Assembly (NCBI GenBank): GCA_963762315.1
Contig: CAVXKO010000007.1
Span: 372,001-436,000, forward strand
Source: RPQJ01 sp963762315
Lineage (GTDB): Bacteria > Pseudomonadota > Gammaproteobacteria > Steroidobacterales > Steroidobacteraceae
DNA length: 64,000 nt
Direction: 5' to 3'
The notes under the pieces are model-generated. The model made no database searches. It was given only the letters and a program-made list of their open reading frames with translations, and had not been told where the DNA came from. The position numbers and the translations under genes are program-made. Shown piece by piece: positions 24,647-36,534 of this stretch; within the stretch, counting starts at the first letter, position 1; every line of letters begins with the position of its first letter.

Positions 24647-25453
24647 ATGAATGCCCACGAGGCCGCACTCCCTTCGGCGGATCCGGCTACGCGCCTGATC
24701 GCCTATGAGCAGCCGTTGAACGAGCGGATGCGCAACTTCCTGCGCCTCGATTTCCTTTACCAGCAGGCCGTCCACCACCACACCAAGTCCGATCCGTGGT
24801 CCACGCGCGCGGCGGTGTCCGCGTTGCTCGAGATCCTCGCCATCACCCAGCGCGGCGACATCCGCGGCGAGGTGCTGAAGGAGCTCGAGCGCCAGATGGC
24901 GCAGTTGTCCACCTACAACACGCGGCCGGGCGTCGATTCGCAGCGGCTGCGCGTGCTGCTCACCAAGCTGCATCGCATGCGCGAAGAGCTGAGTTCCGTC
25001 GGCGCACTCTTCATGCAGAAGCTGCGCGACTCCGAGTTCCTGAACGCAATCAAGCACCGCAGCACGATCCCCGGCGGCACCTGCGATTTCGACCTGCCCG
25101 ACTACACGCACTGGCTCAACCAGCCCGACGAAGTGCGCGGCGCCGATTTCGCGCATTGGCTCGCGATCATTCGTCCGCTCGGCGACTCGGTGTCGGAACT
25201 GCTGTGGATGACGCGCGAGCAAGGCAAGTCGCGTCCCGAACTGGCGACCGGCGGCATCTTCCACCTGACGCTCGATCGCGACGTGCCCGTGCAGTTGATC
25301 CGCCTCTCGCTGCCGCACGGCTCCGACATCTACCCCGAGATCAGCGGCAGCCACTATCGCGTCAGCGTGCGTTTCCTGGTCTGGCAGGACGCCGAAACCC
25401 ACCCCCTGCAGACGACTGAAGACGTGCCTTTCACGCTCTCGCTCTGCACCTGA
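24647..25453 (+). CDS. zapD: ZapD cell-division Z-ring associated protein
   Basis: A 268-residue cytoplasmic protein that bundles FtsZ filaments. The family N-terminus is seen in YEQPLNERMRNFLRLDFLYQ, followed by GDIRGEVLKELERQ and the C-terminal beta region YRVSVRFLVWQDAE. Its place between coaE and yacG is the usual gammaproteobacterial order. The start at 24647 gives the common length. Confidence 0.93.
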   Translation: MNAHEAALPSADPATRLIAYEQPLNERMRNFLRLDFLYQQAVHHHTKSDPWSTRAAVSALLEILAITQRGDIRGEVLKELERQMAQLSTYNTRPGVDSQRLRVLLTKLHRMREELSSVGALFMQKLRDSEFLNAIKHRSTIPGGTCDFDLPDYTHWLNQPDEVRGADFAHWLAIIRPLGDSVSELLWMTREQGKSRPELATGGIFHLTLDRDVPVQLIRLSLPHGSDIYPEISGSHYRVSVRFLVWQDAETHPLQTTEDVPFTLSLCT

Positions 25454-25463
25454 CTCCCCATCC

Positions 25464-25673
25464 ATGGCCACCGTCGTCGCCTGCCCCACCTGCCAGCGGC
25501 CCGTGGAATGGTCGGACGCTTCACCCTGGCGTCCGTTCTGCAGCGAGCGCTGCAAGCTGCTCGACCTCGGCGCGTGGATGAGCGAACAGCGCGCCATTCC
25601 CGGCGAGGAACTGCCGCCGGATTGCGACGGCGAATCCGCGTCGCCGGCCGAACGGCTGCCGCCGCGCCACTGA
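25464..25673 (+). CDS. yacG: YacG DNA gyrase inhibitor
   Basis: A 69-residue zinc-finger protein that binds GyrB and blocks gyrase in E. coli. The zinc ligands are visible as CPTC near residue 7 and CSERC near residue 26, followed by LLDLGAWMSEQRAIPG, all family landmarks. It lies 10 bp after zapD in the conserved coaE-zapD-yacG order. Confidence 0.93.
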   Translation: MATVVACPTCQRPVEWSDASPWRPFCSERCKLLDLGAWMSEQRAIPGEELPPDCDGESASPAERLPPRH

Positions 25674-25689
25674 CACCTGGGGATCGCCC

Positions 25690-26346
25690 ATGGAACCCGA
25701 GTTCTGGCTCGAACGCTGGCAGTCGCGGCAGATCGGTTTTCACCAGTCGGGCATTCACCCCTTCCTCGAGCGCTGGTGGCCGTCGCTCGGCGTGCCGACG
25801 GACGCGCGCGTCTACGTGCCGCTGTGCGGCAAGAGTCTCGACATGGTCTGGTTGGCGGTGCGCGGGCACGCGGTGGCCGGCACCGAACTCGTCGGCCTCG
25901 CCATACAGGAATTCTTCGGTGAGCAAGATGCCACCGCGGCGGCCACTCGGCATGGCCCCTTCCTCCGTCATGCAACCGGCGCGTTCGAGATCTTCGAAGG
26001 CGATGCGCTTGCAATGACACCCGAACTGCTCGGGCCGGTGCAGGCCGCATACGATCGCGCGGCGCTCGTCGCTTTGCCGCCGGCCATGCGCGCGCAGTAT
26101 GCGGATTCGTTCGCCCGGCTCATGCCGTCCGGGGCGCGCGTGCTGCTGGTCGCATTCGAGTATCCGCAGCACATGAAATCCGGCCCGCCCTTTTCGGTCG
26201 AGCCGAACGAGGTGCTGGCGCTTTACGGTCGGCAGTTCGACGTACGCGAACTCGAGCGTGTGGACCTGATCGGCAGCAGCCCCAAGTACGCGGAGGCTGG
26301 GATTTCGACGCTGCATGAAGTCGCGTACTCTCTGCAGAGAAGATAG
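25690..26346 (+). CDS. tpm: Thiopurine S-methyltransferase
   Basis: A 218-residue SAM-dependent enzyme of the TPMT family. It opens FWLERWQSRQIGFHQSGIHP and contains YVPLCGKSLDMVWLAVRGH, the SAM-binding signature of bacterial TPMTs that methylate thiopurines and, in some species, selenite or tellurite. The in vivo substrate is uncertain. It follows yacG by 16 bp and is closed by palindromic repeats. Confidence 0.9.
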   Translation: MEPEFWLERWQSRQIGFHQSGIHPFLERWWPSLGVPTDARVYVPLCGKSLDMVWLAVRGHAVAGTELVGLAIQEFFGEQDATAAATRHGPFLRHATGAFEIFEGDALAMTPELLGPVQAAYDRAALVALPPAMRAQYADSFARLMPSGARVLLVAFEYPQHMKSGPPFSVEPNEVLALYGRQFDVRELERVDLIGSSPKYAEAGISTLHEVAYSLQRR

Positions 26347-26349
26347 CCG

Positions 26350-26517
26350 GACCCTCACCCCGCCCTCTCCCGTGAACGGGAGAGGGAGATCCTCACCTCT
26401 CCCGCTTGCGGGAGAGGTCGGCGGCACGCCGGGTGAGGGCGTCGGCACCTCTCCCGCTTGCGGGAGAGGTCGCCCGCAGGGCGGGTAAGGGCGCGCAGCG
26501 GGTGAGGGTTCTGCAAA
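26350..26517. repeat. Three palindromes between tpm and the MFS gene
   Basis: CCCTCTCCCG-TGAA-CGGGAGAGGG at about 26363-26386, then CCTCTCCCGC-TT-GCGGGAGAGG at 26396-26417 and again at 26448-26469, with GGGTGAGGG linkers. They lie in the leader of the MFS gene and create an open frame upstream of its real start. Confidence 0.88.
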
Positions 26518-26534
26518 TATTCCTGGGGGTCCGC

Positions 26535-27758
26535 TTGTCCGCATCCTTCACCCGTTCGAAGTACTTTCCATGGTTCCTCGCCGGCACGTGCACGGTCGTG
26601 CTGCTGGTCTCGAACGGACTGACCGCGACCGCGTTGTCGGTCTACGACGAGTCGATCCTCAAGGAATTCGGCTGGTCCCGCGGCGAGCTGAAATTCCGCG
26701 ACCTCATCAGCTTCTGGCTCATCGCCCTGCTCGCGCCGGTGGGCGGCGTGCTGATCGACCGCTTCGGCCCGCGGCGGATGCTCTCCATCGGGTTCTTGCT
26801 GCTGTCGATCGCGTACGTTCTTTACAGCAAGCTGAACTCGCTCGGCATGCTGTACGCCATCCACGTGTTGATGGCCGTGGGCCTGCTCTGCGCCAGCACG
26901 CTGACCTGCATCATCCTGCTGTCGAACTGGTTCGACGCGAAGCGCGGCATGGCGATCGGCATCGCGCTCGTCGGCACCAGCCTCGGCGGCATCGTGCTCT
27001 CGCCCTTGAACGCGGCGCTGATCCAGAAGCTGGGCTGGCGGCAGACGTTCCTGCTCGAGGCGGCATTGCCCATCTTGATGATGGCGATCGTGCTGCTGGT
27101 CGTGAAGAACTCGCCGCGCGAGGTCGGGGCCACCGCCGTCGGGGTCGATCCCGACAGCCGGCGCGACCTGCGGCTCGAAGGCCTGAGCCTGCCGCAGGCG
27201 ATGCGCACGCGCACGTTCTGGGCCATCGGCATCTCGGGGATGCTGACCTACTACTCGATCCTCGCGCTCTACAGCCACCTGTTCCTGCACATGCGCGGTC
27301 TCGGATACGAACCCGTGAAGGCGGGCTTCGCGCTCTCGCTGCTCGCGATGCTGGCGCTCACCGGCAAACTCATCACGGGGGCGCTTGCGGACCGGCTCGA
27401 TCGCCGCAAGGTCTTCATCGGCAGCCTGATGGTGATGCTCGCGGGTCTCGTCGGCCTCGCGTCGATGAAACCGGACTACGTCCTGCCGTCGATCGCCGTG
27501 ATCGGGCTCGGCTGGGGCGGCGTCTACACGCTCTATAACGTGCTGTCGGTCACCAACTTCGGGCTCAGGTCCGCGGGCCGGATCAACGGCATGATCAGCA
27601 CGCTCGAGTCGCTCGGCGGCGGCCTCGGCATCTGGCTCACCGGCGCGCTGTTCGACAGGTACGGCAGCTACCAGGTGCCATTCACGATCATGGTCGCGTT
27701 CGTGTTCACGGGCATGCTGCTCGGTACGCTGATCCGCAACGAAGTGCAGCGGGACTGA
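26535..27758 (+). CDS. Major facilitator superfamily transporter
   Basis: About 407 residues with twelve membrane helices and the MFS loop motifs DRFGPRRMLS (after helix 2) and GALADRLDRRKVFIG (after helix 8). It resembles the monocarboxylate/oxalate-formate antiporter branch, but the substrate cannot be read from sequence. TTG at 26535 was chosen because GGGGG lies 6-9 nt upstream and residues before it come from repeats; GTG at 26502 is the alternative. It is flanked on both sides by palindromic repeats. Confidence 0.8.
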   Translation: MSASFTRSKYFPWFLAGTCTVVLLVSNGLTATALSVYDESILKEFGWSRGELKFRDLISFWLIALLAPVGGVLIDRFGPRRMLSIGFLLLSIAYVLYSKLNSLGMLYAIHVLMAVGLLCASTLTCIILLSNWFDAKRGMAIGIALVGTSLGGIVLSPLNAALIQKLGWRQTFLLEAALPILMMAIVLLVVKNSPREVGATAVGVDPDSRRDLRLEGLSLPQAMRTRTFWAIGISGMLTYYSILALYSHLFLHMRGLGYEPVKAGFALSLLAMLALTGKLITGALADRLDRRKVFIGSLMVMLAGLVGLASMKPDYVLPSIAVIGLGWGGVYTLYNVLSVTNFGLRSAGRINGMISTLESLGGGLGIWLTGALFDRYGSYQVPFTIMVAFVFTGMLLGTLIRNEVQRD

Positions 27759-27772
27759 CACCTGAGTAAATA

Positions 27773-27902
27773 GGGGACATTCTCCGTTTTCGGGAAATTT
27801 GGGACATTCTGCTTTTTCGCGAGCGCCCAAAAAGGAGCATGTCCCCCGCCTTTCGGAGCCCTCACCCGCACTGCGTGCGACCTCTCCCGCAAGCGGGAGA
27901 GG
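27773..27902. repeat. REP-like GGGGACA element followed by a CCTCTCCC palindrome
   Basis: GGGGACATTCTCCGTTTTC at 27773 and ...AGCATGTCCCC ending at 27846 bracket an imperfect inverted repeat that includes a second GGGACATTCTG. A related 46-bp copy lies at 58906-58951. The copy of CCTCTCCCGC-AA-GCGGGAGAGG at 27881-27902 then separates it from the convergent oxidoreductase gene. No RAYT transposase was found in the window. Confidence 0.75.
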
Positions 27903-27905
27903 TGA

Positions 27906-28957
27906 TCAGAGCACGCGCACGACCTGCTTGCCGGGGTTGCGCCCCTCGTAGAGTCGCATCAGCGCGCGCGGCATGTGCTCGATGCCTTCGAGCACGTCCT
28001 CGAGATAGTGCATGCGCCCCTCCGCGATCCACTGCGCCATCTGCTGCTCGGCGCGCGCAAAGTGCTCGGCGAGGTCGTAGATGAAGAACCCGCGCATCGT
28101 GGCGTTCTGCCGGCCGATCGCATCCCAGTTACGCAGCCGGTAGGTCTCGCCCGGCGCCTTGAGGTACTCGGCGATGCGGCCGCAGCACACGACCCGGCCG
28201 TAGCGATTGAGCACGCGCAAGGCCATGATCGAGGATCTCGCCGCCCACGTTGTCGAAGAAGACATCGACGCCGTCGGGGCAGTACTCGCGCAGCTTCGCC
28301 GCGACATCGTCGGCGCGGTAGTCGATCGCCGCGTCGTAGCCAAGCGTCCCGGTAAGGTGCCTGCATTTCTCCGCGGTGCCGGCGATACCGACGACGCGAC
28401 ACCCGAGGTTGCGCGCGATCCAGCCCACGTTCGAACCGACGCCTCCTGCGGCGCCCGACACCAGCACAGTCTCGCCTTCCTTCGCCTGCCCGACGTCGAC
28501 GAGACCGAGGTACGACGTGAACCCGGTCATGCCGAGCACTCCGATCGCCGTGGAGACCGGCACCAGCCGCTGCCGCACCTTGTACATCATGTAGTACGGC
28601 GAACCGTCGCTGACCGAGATATTCCTGCCAGCCGAGCTTGCCCTGCACGACATCGCCGATCCGGTAGTCCGGGTGATTCGAAGCAATTACCTTCCCGACG
28701 CCGCGGCCGCGCATCACCTCGCCGATCTCGAGCGGCTTCTCGATGCCCGCGCCGTCGAGCATGTACTGCCGCATGACGGGCGCGACCGAGAGGTACAGCG
28801 TGCGGACGAGGAACTGCCCCGGGCCGGCGACCGGCATCGGACCATCGATGAGACGGAAGTCGCACTCGCTCACCGCGCGGCCGACGGGCCGCTCCGCCAC
28901 CACCCACTGCCGGTTGACCGTCCCGGGCGTGGTCTGCGTCGAGTCCGTCCCGCTCAT
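27906..28957 (-). CDS. NADP-dependent medium-chain oxidoreductase (CurA/PTGR-like), frameshifted
   Basis: About 350 residues after repair. The N-terminus reads NRQWVVAERPVGR with PVMRQYMLDG, then EGETVLVSGAAGGVGSNVGW (NADPH-binding loop), GVDVFFDNVGGEILDH, and a C-terminus in YEGRNPGKQVVRV, all typical of zinc-free quinone/enone reductases such as YncB/CurA. Single-base shifts near 28620 and 28225 break the frame; the second looks like an extra G in CATGGCC. ATG at 28957 overlaps the aldehyde dehydrogenase stop by 4 bases, so the two form an operon. Substrate unknown. Confidence 0.8.
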
Positions 28958-30391
28958 CGCGGCGCGTTGGACTCGTCGAACATGCCGATGGTCGCGGGAC
29001 GGCCGTTCTGGCGGATGCAGCGCTTTCTTGCGGAAGAAGCGCGTGAAGCCTGCCGCACCCATGCGCGAACCGCCGAGGCCCGAGCACTTGAACGAGTTCT
29101 TCTCGGCCTCGTGCATCACGCCGGTGAGCGATCCGTCGTTGAGGCTGATGGCGCCCGCGTCGATACGCAGGCCGATCGCCTCGGCCTCCTCGAGCGATCC
29201 GGCGATGACGGCGGCGGACAGCCCGAATTCGCTGTCGTTCGCGAGCGCCACGGCCTCGTCCACCGTGCGGAACTTCATCACGGGCATGACCGGGCCGAAG
29301 GTTTCCTCGGTCATCAGGATCATCGTGTGGTTCACGTCCACGATCACCGTCGGACGGATCCATCGGCCACCGTCGTGGATTTCCACGAGGCCGCCGCAGA
29401 GAATGCGCGCGCCACGCTTCACCGCGTCATCGAGTTGCGCCGCGATCACGTCCGCCTGGCGATCGAAGATCAGCGGCCCGACCACGCCCTGGTGCAGGTC
29501 CGGATAGTTGATCGGCACCGCGCTCGCCTTTTCGACGAGCCGCTGCACGAAGCGATCGTAGACCGTGTCCTGGACGTAGATTCGCTCGAGCGACTGGCAG
29601 GCCTGGCCGGTCGCGAGAACGGAGGCGCGCAGCGCGACGTCCGTGGCGAGTTCGAGATCCGCCGACTCCACGACGACGAGCGGATCCTTGCCGCCGAGTT
29701 CGAGGAAGGCCGGGATGAAGTGCTTTGCCGCCGCCTGCCCGACGATGCGGCCGGTCTTGACGCTGCCCGTGAAGCAGACGGCGTCGACCACGCCGACGAG
29801 TTCGGCACCCGTGCGTCCGTCACCCGCGACGAAATCGAGCACCGTCGCCAGCTCCGGCACGGCGTCGATGCTGCGCTTCAGGGGCGTCGCAAAACGCGGC
29901 GCCACTTCGCTCGGCTTCACGAGCACCGCGCAACCGGCAAGCAACGCCGGGATGGCGTCGATCAGCGACAGCGTGAGCGGGAAATTCCACGGGCTGATCA
30001 CGCCGACCAGGGCATACGGAATGAGCTGCGTGCGGAACGTGAGACTGGGTTGCGCCTTGGACTGCCCCGAATCCTCCCGGACCAATGCGGGCGCCTGCGC
30101 GCACCAGCGGTCGATCGCGCCGATCGTGCCGTTGAACTCGGCGATGGCCAGCAGGTGCCGGCCCGTGTCGACCGTCAGCGCAGACGACGATCGGCATCGC
30201 GCTGCGCGAGGAGTTGCTCCTTCCAGCGTTGCAGCACCGCGATGCGCGCAGCCACTTCGCTCGCTGCCCAATCACGCTGCGCTGCGCGCAGCGTGCGGCC
30301 GCGCGCCTCGCGAGCGTGCCCGCGCTCGGGAACGACGATCTGGAAGTCGAACTGCCCCGTTGCGGGGATTGCGGACCTGGATCGTTTCCAT
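28954..30391 (-). CDS. NAD(P)-dependent aldehyde dehydrogenase, frameshifted
   Basis: About 475 residues after repair, beginning METIQVRNPATGQ. The core shows VGVISPWNFPLTLSLID, FTGSVKTGRIVGQAA, the general-base motif FLELGGKDPLVVV and the catalytic cysteine in ATGQACQSLERIYV. The C-terminal TEETFGPVMPV is standard. The reading frame is broken near 30365 (extra C in AATCCCCGC), about 30180-30200 (apparently two extra bases) and 29020 (one extra base). It lies between mutT and the oxidoreductase, with which it overlaps. The aldehyde oxidised is unknown. Confidence 0.82.
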
Positions 30392-30400
30392 CCCCGCAGT

Positions 30401-30813
30401 CTAGCGGGGCGGAGGTCCCGGCGTTGATGAGCGCCGCGACGATCGGCTGGTCGGCTTCGAGGATGTCCTCCCCGGCGAGCCGCGCGGGCTCGACCCATTT
30501 GAGCGCCTGTCCATCGAGGCCGGCGGGTGTTCCGCTCCATGCGGCCACGATCCACATGTCGAGCCAGATCACCCGGCCGGGGTATTCGACCGGGTAGCGC
30601 ATGAGGCGCTCGGCGGCATGGACCTCGACGCCGAGTTCCTCGCGCAGTTCGCGGACGAGGCCGGCATACGGATCCTCGCCGTCATGGAACTTGCCGCCCG
30701 GAAATTCCCAGCGCCCCGCGAGGGCCTTGCCGGCCGGGCGCTGCGCGATCAGGACCGACCGCCGCGATCGTACAGCGCGCCGGCGACGACGGAGATCGTG
30801 GTCGGCGCGGGCA

Positions 30814-30814
<1 letters not shown>
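30401..30814 (-). CDS. mutT: MutT-type 8-oxo-dGTP diphosphatase, frameshifted
   Basis: About 137 residues. The Nudix box is seen as GGKFHDGEDPYAGLVRELRE plus ELG, preceded by LAGRWEFPGG, as in MutT that removes oxidised guanine nucleotides. GTG at 30814 shares a base with the secA stop (TAGTG). One base seems missing near 30765 and another shift near the 3' end is needed to reach the TAG at 30401. secA followed by mutT is a common order in this class of bacteria. Confidence 0.82.
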
Positions 30815-33624
<2,810 letters not shown>

Positions 33625-33744
33625 AGGGGCTCCGTGGGCGGGGGCCTAGGTGAAAGGCGGGGATTTTACAGGAAGCGACCGGTCTGCAGCGGATCGCGGA
33701 GAGTGACCAGCCTTCGGCCCGGAAGTTCAGGCCGTGCACCCGTT

Positions 33745-34665
33745 TCACGGCCCCTGGAGGTACCGCATCGGGTTCAGCACCTTGCCGTCGCGCTCGACCT
33801 CGAAGTGCACGTGCGTGCCCGTCGAGCGGCCGGTGCTGCCGATGATCGCGATGGCCTGGTTGCGCTCGACGTTCTGGCCCACCCGCACGAGGTTGCGGGA
33901 GTTGTGGCCGTAGCGCGTCAGGTAACCCGTCGGATGCGTGATCTCGACGACGTTGCCGTAGCCGTTCTTGTAACCGGAGAATGAAACGACGCCGGGGCCG
34001 ACCGCAATCACCTTGCTGCCCGGGGTGCCGGCAAAATCGACGCCGGCATGGAAAGCCCCATGGCCCGTGAACGGGTCGCTGCGATAGCCGAAGTGCGAGG
34101 AGATCCACCCGCCGATCAGCGGCAGGCCGCCCGGCAGCATGCGCTGGCCGAGCTGGCGCGACGCGAGCAGGCTCTCGAGCACCGTCAACTGCTGCTCGCG
34201 ATCCTCGACCTGCGCCTGCAAGGCGGTGAGGACGCTGTCGAGTTCCGGCACCTGCGCCGATCCGCCCGCCGATTCCACGCCCTCCGGACCACCCGAGGGC
34301 GGCGGTTTGTCGAAATCGAACTCGCCGCGATCGAGCCCGGCGAGGTCGGTCAGGCGACGGCCGAGCGCATCGAGACGAATCAGCTGCGCGTTGAGCGCAC
34401 CGACCCGCGACGCAAGCGCGTCGACCTTGCCGTCGAGCTGGCCACGCGCGACCTGGATTTGCTGCTGTTGCCAGGCAAGAGCCCGCGCGAACTCGCCGCT
34501 CTCGAACGAGCTGGCGAGCAGGAAACGTCCGAGGACCACGCCGAGCACGAACACGGCGGCCCCGATCAGCAGGGCGCTGCCGCCGATCAGGAGCTGTGTG
34601 CGCGGCCGGGACAAATCCACGTGGCGCGCACGTCCCGTGCGGCCCGAAACAATCTGAAAGTGCAT
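33745..34665 (-). CDS. M23-family (LytM) cell-wall peptidase, membrane anchored
   Basis: A 306-residue protein with one membrane helix near residues 27-48, a coiled-coil-like stretch (about 60-105, then 140-170) and a C-terminal peptidase M23 domain. The zinc ligands are in HAGVDFAG and HVHFEV, so the domain looks catalytically complete. Relatives beside secA and lpxC in Pseudomonas and Xanthomonas cleave peptidoglycan cross-links or activate amidases. ATG at 34665 follows GGGTAGG; a TTG one codon upstream is unlikely. Confidence 0.88.
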   Translation of the reverse strand: MHFQIVSGRTGRARHVDLSRPRTQLLIGGSALLIGAAVFVLGVVLGRFLLASSFESGEFARALAWQQQQIQVARGQLDGKVDALASRVGALNAQLIRLDALGRRLTDLAGLDRGEFDFDKPPPSGGPEGVESAGGSAQVPELDSVLTALQAQVEDREQQLTVLESLLASRQLGQRMLPGGLPLIGGWISSHFGYRSDPFTGHGAFHAGVDFAGTPGSKVIAVGPGVVSFSGYKNGYGNVVEITHPTGYLTRYGHNSRNLVRVGQNVERNQAIAIIGSTGRSTGTHVHFEVERDGKVLNPMRYLQGP

Positions 34666-34915
34666 CAAGACCTACCCTCGTGGCGGCCGGCGAAGCTTGA
34701 ACGCGGTGCTCATCCCGGGACGGGCAACCTGTCACGAATCTCCGAACGCTCGGCGGGCCGTTCCGATCAGAACGGGCCCTGCTTGCTCATCGCTAGTAAA
34801 GTCAGCTGGCTTCGGCGACCGGGTGCTGGACCCACCCCGTCGTTGGTCGGCAGACTATGGCTTAATCGCCTTGAGCTGGCAACGAAAAACCGCTTTTGTA
34901 AAGTTATTATTTATA

Positions 34916-35227
34916 ATGTCTGACCCACTCAAACCGCTCTTCGGCGGCCTCATGCCGGGCTTCGACCGCCTCGCGCGCAAGGCCTCCGAGGCCCGGTCGC
35001 TCACGAGCCGCGTCCAGGCGGAACTCCCCGAAACCGTGCGCGCCCACGTGCTTTCCGCCTCTCGACGCGAGGAAGACCTGGTGGTCATCGTGGACTCGGC
35101 GGCCTGGTCTGCCCGCGTGCGTTATGCCGGCCGGCGCCTGAAGGCGCAGCTCGAGGCCTCCGGCGAACCGGAGATCGCGAAGGTGCGGGTGAAGGTCAGG
35201 GGAAAGGCCATAGGCGATGGGCTATAG
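34916..35227 (+). CDS. DUF721 (DciA-like) protein
   Basis: A 103-residue protein of the DUF721 family, whose members include the DnaB loader DciA of bacteria lacking DnaC. RVQAELPETVRAHVLSASRR and LVVIVDSAAWSARVRYAG are recognisable. The stop codon and the last four residues (I-G-D-G-L) are encoded by the first units of a heptamer array. A perfect TATAAT (34912-34917) overlaps the ATG, so either the start is the ATG at 34952 or the box is not the promoter. Divergent from the M23 gene and convergent with lpxC. Confidence 0.75.
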   Translation: MSDPLKPLFGGLMPGFDRLARKASEARSLTSRVQAELPETVRAHVLSASRREEDLVVIVDSAAWSARVRYAGRRLKAQLEASGEPEIAKVRVKVRGKAIGDGL

Positions 35228-35336
35228 GCTAGAGGCTAGAGGCTAGGGGCTATGGGCTATAGCCAGAAATCGGAAGGCTTTGGCTCTGACCTATCGCCTA
35301 TCCTAGCCTATAGCCTCTAGCCTCCTAGCCTCTCAC
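35205..35336. repeat. Heptanucleotide array hairpin between DUF721 and lpxC
   Basis: Left arm GGCGATG/GGCTATA/GGCTAGA units (35205-35260), core AGCCAGAAATCGGA...TTGGCTCT (about 35260-35286), right arm of complementary GCCTATC/GCCTATA/GCCTCTA units to 35336. Both convergent genes end inside it: the DUF721 TAG at 35225-35227 and the lpxC TGA at 35335-35333. The fold could serve as a two-way transcript end. Confidence 0.9.
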
Positions 35337-36247
35337 GCCGTCGCGGCAGCGGCCGCCACGTACGAAATCGGCGCATTTGCCGGGGTTTCGAAGGTCACTT
35401 CTTCCCACGCCGAACGGTCCGCGATCAGCGCGCGCAGCACCCGGTTGTTCAGGCCGTGGCCCGACTTGAAACCGCTGTACTCGCCGATGAGGCTGTGGCC
35501 GAGCAGGTAGAGGTCGCCGATCGCATCGAGGATCTTGTGCTTCACGAACTCGTCTTCGTAGCGCAGGCCGTCCTCGTTCAGGATGCGGTAATCGTCGAGC
35601 ACGATCGCGTTGTCGAGGTTGCCGCCGAGCCCGAGGTTGCGCGAGCGCATGTACTCGAGGTCGCGCATGAAGCCGAACGTGCGGGCACGGCTCACTTCGC
35701 GCAGGAACGCCGTCGTCGAGAAGTCCATCGACGCCGCCTGGGAGCGGCGCTTGAACACCGGATGGTCGAATTCGATTTCAAAGTTCACCTTGAAACCGTC
35801 GTACGGATCGAAACGCGCCCACTTGTCGCCGTCCTCGACCTTGATGCTCTTCTTCACGCGCACGAACTTCTTCGGCGCGCTCTGCTCTTCGATGCCGGCC
35901 GACTGGAGCAGGAAGACGAACGGGCCCGCACTGCCGTCCATGATCGGGACCTCGCCCGCGCTCAGTTCCACGACGAGGTTGTCGATGCCGAGGCCGGCCA
36001 GCGCCGACATGAGGTGCTCGACGGTCGAGACCTTGGTGTTGCCGTAGACCAGCGTGGTGCCGAGCGTGGTCTCGCCGACGTGATGGGCCTGGGCCGGGAC
36101 GTCCGCGGGCTCATCGAGGTCGGTGCGGCGGAAGACGATCCCGGAATCGGCCGGGGCGGGGTGCAGGACCATCAGGACCTTCCTGCCCGTGTGCAGGCCC
36201 ACCCCGGTGGCCCGGATCGTGTTCTTCAGCGTGCGTTGATTCAGCAT
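35333..36247 (-). CDS. lpxC: UDP-3-O-acyl-N-acetylglucosamine deacetylase
   Basis: A 304-residue zinc deacetylase that commits UDP-GlcNAc to lipid A synthesis. The N-terminus MLNQRTLKNTIRATGVGLHT is the family start and fixes ATG at 36247. Zinc ligands are H78 (STVEHLMSALAG) and the pair in KHKILDAIGDL; GHSLIGEYSGFKSGH carries the catalytic histidine. It lies downstream of ftsZ on the same strand, separated by a heptamer array, as in E. coli and Pseudomonas (ftsZ-lpxC). Confidence 0.97.
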   Translation of the reverse strand: MLNQRTLKNTIRATGVGLHTGRKVLMVLHPAPADSGIVFRRTDLDEPADVPAQAHHVGETTLGTTLVYGNTKVSTVEHLMSALAGLGIDNLVVELSAGEVPIMDGSAGPFVFLLQSAGIEEQSAPKKFVRVKKSIKVEDGDKWARFDPYDGFKVNFEIEFDHPVFKRRSQAASMDFSTTAFLREVSRARTFGFMRDLEYMRSRNLGLGGNLDNAIVLDDYRILNEDGLRYEDEFVKHKILDAIGDLYLLGHSLIGEYSGFKSGHGLNNRVLRALIADRSAWEEVTFETPANAPISYVAAAAATA

Positions 36248-36331
36248 TCCGTCCCAACCCCAGAAATCAGCCGCGCATGTTACCACAAGCCGCTATTTCG
36301 ACATAAGTTACTGTTTTATAGAGCTTTTATT

Positions 36332-36479
36332 GGGCTATAGGCTATAGGCTATAGGCTATAGGCTACAGGCTACGGGCTATGGGGCAGAGTCGAGGAGCGA
36401 CCGCGGTGCCCAGGCACCTTCGGTCTCCAAATCCGTCTCTGGCCTATAGCCTATAGCCCATAGCCTATGGCCCATCGCG
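36332..36479. repeat. Heptanucleotide array hairpin between ftsZ and lpxC
   Basis: About seven left units (GGCTATA x4, then GGCTACA, GGCTACG, GGCTATG; 36332-36384), a centre with its own hairpin GGTGCC-CA-GGCACC flanked by GACC/GGTC, and a right arm GCCTATA, GCCTATA, GCCCATA, GCCTATG, GCCCATC (36440-36479). It fills the ftsZ-lpxC gap together with an AT-rich stretch just upstream of lpxC (about 36290-36330), which is the likely lpxC promoter region. Confidence 0.9.
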
Positions 36480-36534
36480 GGAACCCGGTGCCGGAGCAGA
36501 CACCGGGCACCCGCGCAGTCACGGTCAACCAGCG

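Noticed and set aside
26406..26534. N-terminal extension of the MFS transporter from 26406
   Set aside because: The added residues are translated from palindromic repeats and have no membrane or signal character.
36332..36479. Heptamer arrays considered as a CRISPR array
   Set aside because: Units are 7 bp with no spacers, arms are mutually inverted, and no cas gene is present in the window.
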